64,000 nt of DNA from Hymenobacter gelipurpurascens (GCF_900187375.1 NZ_FYEW01000001.1:930001-994000), one strand, 5' to 3'. Counted from the first letter of the stretch, positions 16,748 to 25,650 are shown. Notes: a model not told the origin generated them from the sequence alone. Program-made: numbers and translations.

Positions 16748-18442
16748 CTATAGCTTCACGAACCGAACAGAGCGTTGCTCTTTGCCCGCATTTACCGTGC
16801 AGATATAGACACCTTTGGCCAGATGCCCGGGCAGCAGCCGGATATCCTTGGAGCCGGAAGCAGGCACCTGCTGCTCGGCCATCAGCCGCCCCCGCGAATC
16901 AAAGATGCGCACCCGTAGCGGCTTGTTGCGTAATCCTTCGGCAAGCTGCAAATACAACTCGTTGTCTTTGGCCGGATTGGGGTAAATCACGAGTTCCTGC
17001 TTCGGCGCAGCAGGAACTGCGGCTAAAGGCGAACCGGGGTTTACCAGATTCTGGGCCCGCACAAAGTGCGGAATTCCGTACCCTACTTCGTCGTTGGGCA
17101 TGGTCGCGCGGGTACCGGAGCGCTGCAAAAAACTGATAACCTGCTGAGCCGTGAAAGTAGGATTGGCCTGCCAGAAGCCCGCCGCCATACCAGCCAGCAC
17201 GGGGCAAGAAAAGGACGTGCCGTTGCCTCGAGTAGCCGCGCCCGAAGGCGACAAAACCGCGGTTTGCTGCCCCATAGCCGCTAAGTTGGGCTTGATGCGG
17301 CCATCAGCAGTTGGCCCCAGGGAGCTAAAGCTGGCCCGGTTCAGCAAGGAGTCAACGGCTCCTACCGTCATAATCGAGTCGGCATCGGCGGGAGTGGTAA
17401 TGTAGCGCCAGGAGCTGTTACCCTCGTTGCCGGCACTGCTTACCACCAGCATGCCAACGCGGGCGGCTATTGTGGCTGCGCGCGTTGAGATGGTAGTGCG
17501 GCCATTCAGATCATTATAGGTGTAATCGATGGAAGGATAATCAAAGGTGTTGTAGCCCAGCGAGGAGCTGATGATGTCCACCCCGGCGGAATCGGCGTAT
17601 TCGGCGGCAACAAGCCAGTTCACTTCCTCAGCCGGGTGCTCCGATTTTATATCCTCCGTAATGAGCAGATGGTACGTGGCTTTGGGCGCCGTTCCGATGT
17701 AGTAGCCTGATTGGCTCACTCCCATCGTAGACAGGCAGTTGGTACCGTGGCTGCTGTACTGGTATACCGCTTTGTTTTTATCAACGAAGTTGAATACGCT
17801 GCCCAGGCGCTGCTCCTGAGCGAGGGAGGTAAAGACCGGAGCGGAGTTGGCTCCCTGAAATCCGGCATCGAATACCGCAATCTGCATCCCCTCGCCCCGA
17901 AAACCAGCATCGTGCATCTCTACGGCCCCAATCATATTGGCCTGGGTGAACGCCGGACCGTATTCGGCCCGGGTACCCCGGTTTTGTTCGGCGGGTTCCT
18001 GGTCTACGCCGTCGCGCTTGCGGGAGCCGGGCAGGCCGCGGTTTACCGTTTTCACTTGTTGCACGCACGGCAAGGCCTGGAGTTGCGCAAGGGTTGCCGA
18101 ATCGCAGGACACGACGGCCGCATTAAACCAGCGAGACGTGTACCACAGCTGCGCGCCAGCCACCGTCTTTACCTGCTGCACATAGCTCGGGTTCACGGGC
18201 AAATCGCGGGGTGTTACGGCAATATTCTGCCGCTTCCGCCGCTGCAGCGCCCGCTCCGAAAGGTAGGCCTGTGGCTTGCTGATACTATAAGGAGAAGCGG
18301 CTTTGTCGCGGAAGTACACCAAGTGTTTCCGTACAGTACCGGCGGGAGGTACGGAGGTAGCGGGCGGTCCGGGAGCTGCTGCAGAGGTCAGCAGCGTACC
18401 CGTCCAGTAAGCTGCACAAAGCAGTAGATGGGAAAGGCGCAT
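16748..18442 (-). CDS. Secreted S8 (subtilisin-type) serine protease with type IX sorting domain
   Basis: 564 residues. Signal peptide (1-22), propeptide-like region with YLSERALQRRKRQ, then the peptidase with a complete triad: Asp192 (AVFDAGF), His232 (YSSHGTNC), Ser410 (GNGTSFSCP), and oxyanion Asn339 (SSAGNEGN). The last about 80 residues form a type A T9SS C-terminal domain (ELVIYPNPAKDN, RIFDSRGRLM, LAKGVYICTV), so the enzyme should leave by the type IX system and be attached to the surface or released. It is a monocistronic gene; AT-rich bases 16560-16740 follow it. Confidence 0.95.
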   Translation of the reverse strand: MRLSHLLLCAAYWTGTLLTSAAAPGPPATSVPPAGTVRKHLVYFRDKAASPYSISKPQAYLSERALQRRKRQNIAVTPRDLPVNPSYVQQVKTVAGAQLWYTSRWFNAAVVSCDSATLAQLQALPCVQQVKTVNRGLPGSRKRDGVDQEPAEQNRGTRAEYGPAFTQANMIGAVEMHDAGFRGEGMQIAVFDAGFQGANSAPVFTSLAQEQRLGSVFNFVDKNKAVYQYSSHGTNCLSTMGVSQSGYYIGTAPKATYHLLITEDIKSEHPAEEVNWLVAAEYADSAGVDIISSSLGYNTFDYPSIDYTYNDLNGRTTISTRAATIAARVGMLVVSSAGNEGNSSWRYITTPADADSIMTVGAVDSLLNRASFSSLGPTADGRIKPNLAAMGQQTAVLSPSGAATRGNGTSFSCPVLAGMAAGFWQANPTFTAQQVISFLQRSGTRATMPNDEVGYGIPHFVRAQNLVNPGSPLAAVPAAPKQELVIYPNPAKDNELYLQLAEGLRNKPLRVRIFDSRGRLMAEQQVPASGSKDIRLLPGHLAKGVYICTVNAGKEQRSVRFVKL

Positions 18443-18569
18443 TCAAAACATGGAATAGCTTGCTGGAAGATACGAAGGAAACCTGCTTCTGACCAGTGTT
18501 CCCACAGCTTTTCCTGTCCGGTAGAAGCTAGAGAATTCTCTATATAGTATAACTACATCCTTAAAAGCC

Positions 18570-18619
18570 AAAGCCCGAAACAAGCCGTTCTATCACAAGA
18601 ACAGCCTGTTTCGGGCTTT
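18570..18619 (-). terminator. Terminator after the 18.7-kb lipoprotein gene
   Basis: Perfect 13-bp stem (18570-18582 with 18607-18619) holding a second inner stem GTTCT/AGAAC (18587-18591 with 18598-18602). A TTTT tract follows on the minus strand. It sits between the lipoprotein stop and the protease start. Confidence 0.8.
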
Positions 18620-18677
18620 AGGGAAAACAGGATAGCTCTAGAAGCAGCCTGTAGCTACTAGCTAGGCCACCGCAAAA

Positions 18678-19430
18678 TCACTTACCGGACTCTACCAGCA
18701 CTTCCCAGCGCGACTGTCCGCGGTAAACGTACGAGGGAGTTGGCACGCAGGTAGGGCTGTTGTCGCAGTAGGTAAAGCGCCGACGCACGCGGTATACCAG
18801 CCCTAGGCCCTTAGCAAACGTTTCGTGGCGCACCGTCGCGTAGAACAGATTTATATCGTCGGCAGTGGTCGTGACGGTGTTTTCGAAGGAAAGCTGGCGG
18901 GTGCCATTCTGCACCATCAGCGACTGGCCTACGCGCTCATACCGACGCGTTTCGGCGTCGACAGAATCTACGGTATTGAACGCGTTCATGCTCCAAACAC
19001 GCCCCTCCTTCACGGGAAATACCAGATCTACGGTCTGGCGGTTGTTGCGCTGCACCAGCACCCGCCGCGGCGTGGCCGAAACCAACAGCACGCTATCTAC
19101 TTTCCAGGCCGAGGCCGGCGTGGCCCGGCGCGACCGAATTACCTGGTAAGCCGGCTGCCCCGTAACATCGGTCACGGCGTCGGACTCTACCTGCTCCCGA
19201 AACTGGAACCGCGACACCGTAGGCTTGCCATCTGTGTAGGTGGTATCAGCCACGTCATAAATGCGGTAGGAGCCGACCTCCAGGGGGTAATAGTCCTGGC
19301 TCAGATCAGGTACGGCTTCGGTTTCATTCTTGCAACCCGCCAGGCCTAGGCCTGCCAGCAGCAACAGCTTAACACCTTGAGCTGCACGGCGCTTTGCCAG
19401 CAGGCGCATAAGAGAATAAGGGTTCTTCAT
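18678..19430 (-). CDS. Lipoprotein of unknown function
   Basis: 250 residues with a type II signal: basic start (MKNPYSLMRLLAKRR), hydrophobic stretch and lipobox LAGC. The mature part opens with DYYPLEVGSYRIYDV, a pattern common in Bacteroidota surface lipoproteins of unknown role, and is rich in beta-strand sequence. The frame is open to 19502, but the lipobox fits the ATG at 19430. It stands between two strong terminators, so it is its own unit. Confidence 0.8.
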   Translation of the reverse strand: MKNPYSLMRLLAKRRAAQGVKLLLLAGLGLAGCKNETEAVPDLSQDYYPLEVGSYRIYDVADTTYTDGKPTVSRFQFREQVESDAVTDVTGQPAYQVIRSRRATPASAWKVDSVLLVSATPRRVLVQRNNRQTVDLVFPVKEGRVWSMNAFNTVDSVDAETRRYERVGQSLMVQNGTRQLSFENTVTTTADDINLFYATVRHETFAKGLGLVYRVRRRFTYCDNSPTCVPTPSYVYRGQSRWEVLVESGK

Positions 19431-19502
19431 AGAGGAGCTATCGAAGCAGAAAAATAGCAGAATTACAGTTGACAAACAGCATGCGGTACCGTGTGCTGCC
19501 AA

Positions 19503-19546
19503 AACGGCCCGGCGGCTGCTTTCGTTCGAAAGGCCGCCGGGCCGTT
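19503..19546 (-). terminator. Terminator after mnmA
   Basis: Perfect 14-bp GC-rich stem (19503-19516 with 19533-19546) with a nested CTTTCG/CGAAAG hairpin inside; TTTT follows on the minus strand. Very stable. Confidence 0.88.
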
Positions 19547-19579
19547 GTTTAGCGAGGCGTTAACGTGGCGTAGGCCACC

Positions 19580-20728
19580 TTATTGGGCTGTGGCTACAAA
19601 TTCGGAGGGCTCCGGAATTTCGCCAATTGTGTGGCGCTCAATCCAGCCGCCACCCAGCACATCTTCGCCATCGTAGAAAACAGCCGCCTGACCAGGCGTC
19701 ACGGCGTGCACGGGCTCCTCGAAGTAGACGTAGATTTTATCTCCCTTCTGCTCCAGAAACGCGGTAGCGCCATCGTGGTTATACCGGATTTTGGTGTTGC
19801 TGCGCACCAAGCCGCGGCCTTCCAGAGAGGCATATTTGCCCATGTTCAGCTTGCCCACTACGGTGCGGCTGCTGGCCAGATCTTCGAAGTTGCCGAGTAC
19901 AACGCGATTCGTTTCGGGGTCAATGGCCGTTACATACACCGGGAAGCCTAGGGCCACACCCAAGCCTTTACGCTGGCCAATGGTGTAGAACGGGTACCCT
20001 TCGTGCTTGCCTACTACGGTGCCATCGCGCAGCACAAACTCGCCGCCCGCTACGCGTTCCTCCAGGCCCGGCACGCGGCGGCGCAGGAACCCACGGTAGT
20101 CGTTATCAGGAATAAAGCAGATTTCGTAGCTCTCGGGCTTGTTTACGAGCTCGGTAAAGCCTCGCTCCCGGGCAAAGTCATAGATAGCCGACTTACGCAA
20201 CTGGCCTAGCGGGAACAGGGTGCGCGCCAGGCTCTCCTGGGTCACGCCCCAGAGGGCGTAGCTTTGGTCCTTGTTGTCGTCGAGGCCTTTGCTGATGACG
20301 TAGCGGCCATCTTCCTGCCGAATTTGGGCGTAGTGGCCCGTAGCAATAAACTCACACCCCAGCTGATCGGCGCGGCGCAGCAGCGCGTCCCATTTAATGT
20401 GGGTATTGCAGAGCACGCACGGGTTAGGCGTGCGGCCGGCCAGGTATTCCTCCGTGAAGTTGCTGATCACGAAGTCGCCGAACTCATCCCGAATATCAAT
20501 GATGTAGTGCGGGAAGCCCAGCTCCACGGCAATCTGGCGGGCATCGTTGATGCTGTCGAGAGAGCAGCAGCCGGTTTCCTTCTTGCTGCCGCCCGCCGAG
20601 GCGTAATCCCAGGTTTTCATGGTCATCCCGACCACTTCGTAGCCCTGTTCGTGGAGCATCACGGCTGCCACAGAGCTGTCGATGCCGCCGCTCATAGCAA
20701 CCAGCACCCGTCCTTTCGTAGTATTCAT
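19580..20728 (-). CDS. mnmA: MnmA: tRNA-specific 2-thiouridylase
   Basis: 382 residues. Adds sulfur to U34 of tRNA Lys, Glu and Gln. The PP-loop is VAMSGGIDSSVAA at the N-terminus. The two catalytic Cys are in NPCVLCNTHIKW and YEICFIPD. A C-terminal beta-barrel for tRNA follows (EPVHAVTPGQAAVFYDGEDVLGGGWIE). The open frame runs to 20830, but the homologous start is ATG 20728, with a TACCTTTG promoter box 48 bp upstream. Confidence 0.96.
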   Translation of the reverse strand: MNTTKGRVLVAMSGGIDSSVAAVMLHEQGYEVVGMTMKTWDYASAGGSKKETGCCSLDSINDARQIAVELGFPHYIIDIRDEFGDFVISNFTEEYLAGRTPNPCVLCNTHIKWDALLRRADQLGCEFIATGHYAQIRQEDGRYVISKGLDDNKDQSYALWGVTQESLARTLFPLGQLRKSAIYDFARERGFTELVNKPESYEICFIPDNDYRGFLRRRVPGLEERVAGGEFVLRDGTVVGKHEGYPFYTIGQRKGLGVALGFPVYVTAIDPETNRVVLGNFEDLASSRTVVGKLNMGKYASLEGRGLVRSNTKIRYNHDGATAFLEQKGDKIYVYFEEPVHAVTPGQAAVFYDGEDVLGGGWIERHTIGEIPEPSEFVATAQ

Positions 20729-20775
20729 AAGAAAATGAAAAGCGCCCGGAGCGTGAAAGGTTCCGGCCGTTGCTG

Positions 20776-20783
20776 CAAAGGTA
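20776..20783 (-). promoter_or_regulatory. TAnnTTTG -7 element for mnmA
   Basis: TACCTTTG on the minus strand, 48 bp before the mnmA ATG. No clear TTTG -33 box was found. Confidence 0.4.
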
Positions 20784-20959
20784 ACGGGTATTGGCCAGTG
20801 CGCTTCGGTGACAGCACGGCCGGCTGGCATTATTTGAGAGAAAACAGGATACGAACTGGGAATGTGGCGGGATTTTCCCCGAATATTGCAGGTTCAAATG
20901 CCGATGACTGGCCTAGCGGCTACATCACAAACTTCCCACCTCTCGATTTTCGACTTTTC

Positions 20960-21583
20960 ATGGCCCTTATCGTTCCCGTTATGGTGCGTGGCATCAATAA
21001 CTTGTCCGACGCCCGCTATTGCGCCGGCATGGGCGCCGACTGTCTTACGTTTCGCCTAGACCCTTCCTGGCCCGACCACCTCACCCCCGAAGCGGTACAA
21101 GAACTTAGCGGCTGGGTATCAGGCGTGCAGCTTATTGGTGAGTTTGACACTCTGCCCGTAGCCGATATCAATGCGTTGGCGCGCACCTGTGGCCTACACG
21201 CGGTGCTGCTCCACCGTCGGCGCCCCGCCCAGGAACTGGAGGCGCTGGAAGTGCCCGCTTACAAGCTCACCAACTGGGTGCCCGATATGCTTCCCGAGGA
21301 TGTGGAGCTGCGCTTCCGGGAGCAGCTGCCGTATTATGCCGGCTTTGTGCTAGCCACGCCGCCCGTGCAGTTACCCAATACCACCGAACTGACCCGCCTG
21401 ACTGAACAGGCCCGCATTTACTCGTTGTGGCTAGGAGCCGGCTACGCTCCTACCGACATACGCAGATTTGTTGAAACGGTGCGGCCCGCTGGTATTGTGC
21501 TGGAAGGCGGCCACGAAATCAAACCCGGCCTGCGCGACTTTGAGGAAATGGAAGCCGTGTTTGAAGCCCTGGAAGACGAATAA
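20960..21583 (+). CDS. TrpF-like (phosphoribosylanthranilate isomerase-fold) protein lacking the catalytic Cys
   Basis: 207 residues with the TrpF layout: VMVRGINNLSDARYCAGMGADCLTFRL aligns with the KICGxxxxxDA start, and IVLEGGHEIKPGLRDFEEM aligns with the SSGVExxPGxKD end. The general-base Cys of KICG is replaced by Arg (MVRG). Asp of the DA motif is kept. So it may bind a phosphate ligand but is unlikely to be a normal PRA isomerase. No other trp genes are near. A long open frame upstream (from 20264) is antisense to mnmA and not conserved; ATG 20960 is the start. Confidence 0.75.
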   Translation: MALIVPVMVRGINNLSDARYCAGMGADCLTFRLDPSWPDHLTPEAVQELSGWVSGVQLIGEFDTLPVADINALARTCGLHAVLLHRRRPAQELEALEVPAYKLTNWVPDMLPEDVELRFREQLPYYAGFVLATPPVQLPNTTELTRLTEQARIYSLWLGAGYAPTDIRRFVETVRPAGIVLEGGHEIKPGLRDFEEMEAVFEALEDE

Positions 21584-21589
21584 TTGCCG

Positions 21590-22429
21590 CTAGGCCATCA
21601 CGGCCGTTACGGAATACAGCGGCTGCGCTAAGTCAGGGCTGCCCTCTACGTGCAGGTGCTCGGCGGCCTCGTGCGCTGGCAGGCTCTTCATAAATAAGCG
21701 CCAGGCCGCGTTGCCCGCTAGCTCAACGGAGGTTTCTACCGGCCCCGTGTACGCCTGGCCTAGCTCCCAGGCCTCAGCAACTCGACGCAGATACCACGTG
21801 TCGCCGGCTGGCCCATTTACGTGAAAACGCAGAGTGGTGCCAGCCGGCGCCTCTGTGTGCCGGTAATGATGCGGAAGCGCCCGCACGCACGTCGCCAGAA
21901 AAGGATGATACAACTCCCGGGTAAGCAAGGGCGCCTCCTGCCCCACTGCCAAGCGGAGTTGCTGCTGGTGGTGCCACTTTTCTGTGTACTCGCGGTCCAC
22001 ATGGAACCAGTTGAGCGACTGTTCTTCTCCGGCCCAGGCAACGGAAAAAACGGCAGGTGCCTGCGGCTCCAGCGAGGCCATATAGTTGCAATACGCTACG
22101 CCACTCACTTCCAGCAGCCACGTAATTACGGCGGGGCTGAGCCGCTGGCCTACCGCAACCCAATCCGCATTCAGCGCATTGAGGTACTGAACCACATCAG
22201 GATACGCCGGGCTGGCCGGGCCTGAGTCAGCAAAATGCCCATCGCGCAGCATCGACAAGGTGCGCAGATTTCCATCGAGCAGGTGCAGGGCCACATCGCG
22301 CACGCTCCATCTTGGCGCTACCGTTGGCAGCTCCCACTCCGGCTCCCGCAGGGAGCTTATTACCTGCTGCAAGTGCTGATCCAGCACCGGAAGCAAATGC
22401 GCCGTATGAAGTTGCGGAAGCGGTTGCAT
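21590..22429 (-). CDS. MDMPI/DinB-fold protein (maleylpyruvate isomerase N-terminal-like)
   Basis: 279 residues. The N-terminal four-helix bundle has the family pattern WSVRDVALHLLDGNLR and a second His site in NWFHVDREYTEKWHHQQQLR; together these give a three-His metal site typical of thiol-dependent transferases. The C-terminal part (about 190-279) resembles the MDMPI C-domain. Since the organism seems to make bacillithiol (bshB1 at 44.3 kb), a bacillithiol-dependent role is possible. The last codons are GCC TAG within TGGCCTAG. It converges on the TrpF-like gene with a 6-bp gap. Confidence 0.75.
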   Translation of the reverse strand: MQPLPQLHTAHLLPVLDQHLQQVISSLREPEWELPTVAPRWSVRDVALHLLDGNLRTLSMLRDGHFADSGPASPAYPDVVQYLNALNADWVAVGQRLSPAVITWLLEVSGVAYCNYMASLEPQAPAVFSVAWAGEEQSLNWFHVDREYTEKWHHQQQLRLAVGQEAPLLTRELYHPFLATCVRALPHHYRHTEAPAGTTLRFHVNGPAGDTWYLRRVAEAWELGQAYTGPVETSVELAGNAAWRLFMKSLPAHEAAEHLHVEGSPDLAQPLYSVTAVMA

Positions 22430-22455
22430 ATGCTGTTAGTCAGGCCTAGGCCAGG

Positions 22456-23118
22456 TTAGCTGAGCTGAAACTGCAGATATTTGATGGGCACACCCTGCGC
22501 GCGGTACTTGCTCTCAAAGTTGGTCACGATGTCCTCGGCGTGCGGCAGCAGTTCCGGCGTAGCATACAAATCCTTGGTGTAGGCCAGTATGGTCGTGCCG
22601 GGTCGCTCACGCACGGTTTCCAGCGAATAGTCGAACAGGTCCTCGTTATCGGTTTTGAGATGCACAAGTCCGCCGGGGCGCAGCAACTCTTGGTACAGAT
22701 TCAGGAAGCGCGGCGAGGTCAGGCGACGCTTGATGTCCCGGTCGCGGGGACGCGGATCGGGGAAGGTAATCCAGATTTCGTGCAGCTCGCCCGGGGCAAA
22801 GTGCGTGAGCAGGTCGTGGGCGCGGGTACGTACGAAGCCCACGTTGGAGAGGCCTAGCGCTTCGGCCCGGCGGCTGCCACGCCAGATACGGTCGCCTTTG
22901 ATATCAAGTCCCAGAAAATTGCGCTCCGGATAGCGCTCGGCTAGCCCAACGGTATATTCGCCTTTGCCGCAGCCCACTTCCAGCGTAATGGGGTGCTGAT
23001 TCTGGAAAAACTGCTCGTGCCAACGGCCACTTAGCTGCTGGTAGTTGTCTTTGCCGGGCTCTACAATATCGGCTCGCTCAGCGTTGTCGGCAAAGCGCTT
23101 TAGTTTAATACGACTCAC
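22456..23118 (-). CDS. trmB: TrmB: tRNA (guanine-46-N7)-methyltransferase
   Basis: 220 residues. SAM-dependent Rossmann methylase for m7G46. Motifs: LEVGCGKGEYTVGLAE, FLGLDIKGDRIWRG, EIWITFPDPRPRDRDIKRRLTSPRFL, and FESKYRAQGVPIKYLQF at the end. The start codon is GTG (23118), directly preceded on the coding strand by TTCAC-type short repeats. It is the last gene of the run that begins with the large TPR protein. Confidence 0.96.
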   Translation of the reverse strand: MSRIKLKRFADNAERADIVEPGKDNYQQLSGRWHEQFFQNQHPITLEVGCGKGEYTVGLAERYPERNFLGLDIKGDRIWRGSRRAEALGLSNVGFVRTRAHDLLTHFAPGELHEIWITFPDPRPRDRDIKRRLTSPRFLNLYQELLRPGGLVHLKTDNEDLFDYSLETVRERPGTTILAYTKDLYATPELLPHAEDIVTNFESKYRAQGVPIKYLQFQLS

Positions 23119-23155
23119 GAAAGGTGAAATAGTGAGGTGGAGAAATGGTGATGTT
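23119..23155. repeat. TTCAC/GTGAA short-period repeat before trmB
   Basis: Degenerate units GGTGAAAT, AGTGAGGT, GGAGAAAT, GGTGATG run on the plus strand from just before the trmB GTG. On the coding strand they read as TTCAC-type units leading into the start codon, as before exbD, holA, tyrS and the M23 gene. Confidence 0.6.
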
Positions 23156-23183
23156 CCGGTGGTCTAGTATGGCGGATCAGAGC

Positions 23184-24485
23184 TTACAGCTCCTCAATCT
23201 CGGCCACTACAAAGGTACTGCCCCCAATGAACACCACATCATCGGCGGCAGCAGCAGCCCGTGCTGCGGCCACGGCGGCGACTACAGGCCCGTACACCTG
23301 GCCTAGCAGGCCTAGCCCTGCAGCCCGCTCGGCCAGCTCCGTAGCCGGCAACGCCCGCGGAATGCTCGCCTGGCAGAAGTAATAGGTTGCTTCACGCGGC
23401 AAGAGTCCCAGCATCTTCGTCACGTCTTTGTCATTGACAACGCCCAGCACAAAGTGCAGCCGGTTGTACGGCAGGCGCGCCAACTGCTCCGTCACAAAGC
23501 GCAGGCCAGCCTCGTTGTGGCCGGTATCGCAGACAACCAGCGGCCGGCGCCCCAGAATCGTCCATCGCCCTCGAAACCCGGTGAGGCGGCGCACCTCGCG
23601 TAGGCCAGTGCGTACGGCCGCTTCCGGAATAACAAAGCCTTGCTGGCGCAACTCCTCTAACACCGCCAGCACACCGGGCAGGTTTAGCCGTTGATAGTCG
23701 CCGGCCAGGGCCAGTTCCAGGTTATCGAGGTACAGTTCTCCGTTATGTGTTACGCGGAGGTGCTGCACATCCTCATCAGGGGCAGCGGGCCGTGTAAGCG
23801 CCACTTGGTACGCCTGATCGGCAAATAGCAACGTGGCTCCTTCAGTCGCCGCTTTTTCCACGAATACTGGCTGCACTTCCAGCTGGGTTTGGCTGATAAT
23901 GGCGGGCACACCAGACTTGATAATACCGGCCTTCTCCCCGGCTATTTTGGGCAGCGTATCGCCGAGCAGGTTCTGGTGGTCGAGGCTGATGTTGGTTATC
24001 AGGGAAACGAGTGGCTGAATAATGTTCGTGGAATCGAGCCTTCCGCCTAGGCCTACCTCCACAATGGCGATATCCACTTGCTGCTCCGCGAAGTACGAAA
24101 AGCAGAGGGCCACACACATTTCAAAGAAGGAAGGCTGCACCTTTTCAAACTGCGGCCACCAGCGCGCCACCCATTCCACCAGATACTCGGGCGCCAGATC
24201 CTGGCCGTTTACCTTAATGCGTTCCGTGAATTCGCGCAGGTGCGGTGAGGTGTATAGGCCTACCTTGTAGCCAGCCGCCTGCAGTACCGCCGCCAGCAAA
24301 TTGGAGCTGCTGCCCTTGCCGTTGGTGCCCGCCACATGTACGCTCCTAAACCGGCGCTCGGGGTGTCCGGTGAGTTCGGCTACCGCTTCCGTATTGCCCA
24401 GCCCCGGCTTATACCCCGCCTCGCCCACGCGCTGAAACATAGGGAGCTGGTTGTACAGAAAGTCGAGGGTTTCGCGGTAAGTCAT
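23184..24485 (-). CDS. folC: FolC: dihydrofolate synthase / folylpolyglutamate synthase
   Basis: 433 residues, Mur-ligase family. Adds glutamate to dihydropteroate and to folates using ATP. Seen: P-loop VAGTNGKGSSSN, the omega-loop region YTSPHLREFTERIKVNG, EVGLGGRLDSTNII, SLDHQNLLGDTLPKIAGEKAGI, and C-terminal VVCDTGHNEAGLRF. The open frame begins at 24545, but MTYRETLDFLY at 24485 is the usual start. It follows tonB after a gap holding a hairpin of heptad repeats. Confidence 0.95.
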   Translation of the reverse strand: MTYRETLDFLYNQLPMFQRVGEAGYKPGLGNTEAVAELTGHPERRFRSVHVAGTNGKGSSSNLLAAVLQAAGYKVGLYTSPHLREFTERIKVNGQDLAPEYLVEWVARWWPQFEKVQPSFFEMCVALCFSYFAEQQVDIAIVEVGLGGRLDSTNIIQPLVSLITNISLDHQNLLGDTLPKIAGEKAGIIKSGVPAIISQTQLEVQPVFVEKAATEGATLLFADQAYQVALTRPAAPDEDVQHLRVTHNGELYLDNLELALAGDYQRLNLPGVLAVLEELRQQGFVIPEAAVRTGLREVRRLTGFRGRWTILGRRPLVVCDTGHNEAGLRFVTEQLARLPYNRLHFVLGVVNDKDVTKMLGLLPREATYYFCQASIPRALPATELAERAAGLGLLGQVYGPVVAAVAAARAAAAADDVVFIGGSTFVVAEIEEL

Positions 24486-24515
24486 GGGCGGATGAGTTAA
24501 AAATTGCCGGGGGCC

Positions 24516-24590
24516 GTTGCCTATTAGCTGTTGCCAGATACCCATTCACCATGTATCCTTGATCAGGACTGACAACTGGCAACAGGCAAC
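24516..24590. repeat. Heptad repeat with inverted partner between tonB and folC
   Basis: The right side has units GACAACT, GGCAACA, GGCAACT, GAAACAG (period 7). The left side is its inverted form: CTGTTGCCAG (24528-24537) pairs with CTGGCAACAG (24576-24585), and GTTGCC (24516-24521) with GGCAAC (24585-24590). It is a hairpin made of short-period repeats, like the exbB/exbD and trxB/M23 gaps but with another unit sequence. Confidence 0.65.
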
Positions 24591-24612
24591 TGAAACAGGC
24601 CTACAAAGCAAA

Positions 24613-24642
24613 GCCGCCGGCCGGAGAATTCCGACCGGCGGC
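24613..24642 (-). terminator. Terminator-like hairpin after tonB
   Basis: 8-bp perfect stem GCCGCCGG/CCGGCGGC (24613-24620 with 24635-24642) with an inner CGGA/TCCG stem. A T-rich tail (GCTTTGCTTTG) follows on the minus strand, 26 bp after the tonB stop. Confidence 0.75.
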
Positions 24643-24667
24643 CCTGAAAATGCTTGAATACGTTAGG

Positions 24668-25552
24668 CTATTGGACTGTGAAGCGGAAGGTGTAGAAGCC
24701 GGTAGCGCCGCCCTCGGCGGAGCTGGTACGACGAAATTCTACTTTCTCCAATGCGTCGCGGCAGGCGCGGTCCTGGGCTGGCGACACGTTGCCGGAAACT
24801 TTAGCAACGGACTCCACTTCGCCTTCCGCATTAATTTTGATCCGGTAGCGTACAAAGCCCGAGTTGTTATCCAACGCCGATACGTTGGGCTTGCTTACCA
24901 CGGCCCAGCCCGACATTTCTAGGCCACCGCTGCCGGGGCTGCTCCCTTTGCCACCACTGCCAGGCTCACCGGAGTAAGCCGTGCCACCGTATGTGCCGCG
25001 GGGGTCGCCTTTATCGCCTACGGTGCCGGGGTTGTCGCCATTGTTGTTGCCGGTGGGTGCATTGCTGGTACCATTTACGCCATTACCGCCGCCATCTGCG
25101 CGGTTGGCTTTGGGCGTGAACACGGCCCGCTGATCTACTTTCGGGCGCGGCGGCTCTGGCTTCACCTCTTCTTTTACCGGAGCCGGCTTAGGCGTGGGCG
25201 GTACCGTTACGGGGCTTTCTTCGGCCTCGCTGGTCACTACGCGCTCCTGGCTGGGCGGCGTGGGCTCGGGCTGCGCTACTGGCCTAGGCGGCGTAGGATC
25301 AGGCTGCGCGGCGGGCGGGCGGCTGTCTTCGCGGTTCTTCGATTCGTTGGCAGGCGCCTGGCTCTGGATGTCGCCGGAGCCCACTTCATCTACGCCGTAG
25401 TTTAGTTCTACACCGTCGCCACCCAACGTTTCGAGAGGCGGATCGGGGCCTTTGAAAACAGTAAAGATGAACAGCGCCGCCAGCGCCGCATGAATCAGCA
25501 CGGTACCTAGCAGGGCTTCGCGCCGATGTTCCTCACGATATTCAGTTGCCAT
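24668..25552 (-). CDS. TonB-type energy transducer
   Basis: 294 residues: cytoplasmic start (MATEYREEHRREALLG), one membrane helix (about 15-35, TVLIHAALAALFIFTVF), a long Pro/Glu/Gly-rich periplasmic stretch (about 45-205), and a TonB-like C-terminal domain (WAVVSKPNV, GFVRYRIKINAEGEVESV, ALEKVEF, TGFYTFRFTVQ). It should pass ExbBD energy to outer membrane receptors, of which two candidates lie in this window. Third gene of the exbB-exbD-tonB set. The frame upstream of ATG 25552 is not conserved. Confidence 0.9.
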   Translation of the reverse strand: MATEYREEHRREALLGTVLIHAALAALFIFTVFKGPDPPLETLGGDGVELNYGVDEVGSGDIQSQAPANESKNREDSRPPAAQPDPTPPRPVAQPEPTPPSQERVVTSEAEESPVTVPPTPKPAPVKEEVKPEPPRPKVDQRAVFTPKANRADGGGNGVNGTSNAPTGNNNGDNPGTVGDKGDPRGTYGGTAYSGEPGSGGKGSSPGSGGLEMSGWAVVSKPNVSALDNNSGFVRYRIKINAEGEVESVAKVSGNVSPAQDRACRDALEKVEFRRTSSAEGGATGFYTFRFTVQ

Positions 25553-25617
25553 GGATGAAGTAAGTTGCGTAGGCCACCTGGCGCAAAACCAGGTAGCCGG
25601 GTGGGCTGTCAAACAAT

Positions 25618-25650
25618 ACGCCCCGCTCCGAAAAACGGCAGACGGGGCGT
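25618..25650 (-). promoter_or_regulatory. Hairpin between exbD and tonB
   Basis: 8-bp perfect stem ACGCCCCG/CGGGGCGT (25618-25625 with 25643-25650) with an inner CCG/CGG pair. A short T-run is present on one side. It may reduce read-through from exbBD into tonB. Confidence 0.6.

Noticed and set aside
20264..20959. Long 5' extension of the TrpF-like frame on the plus strand
   Set aside because: It overlaps mnmA in antisense and lacks homology; the TrpF pattern begins at ATG 20960.
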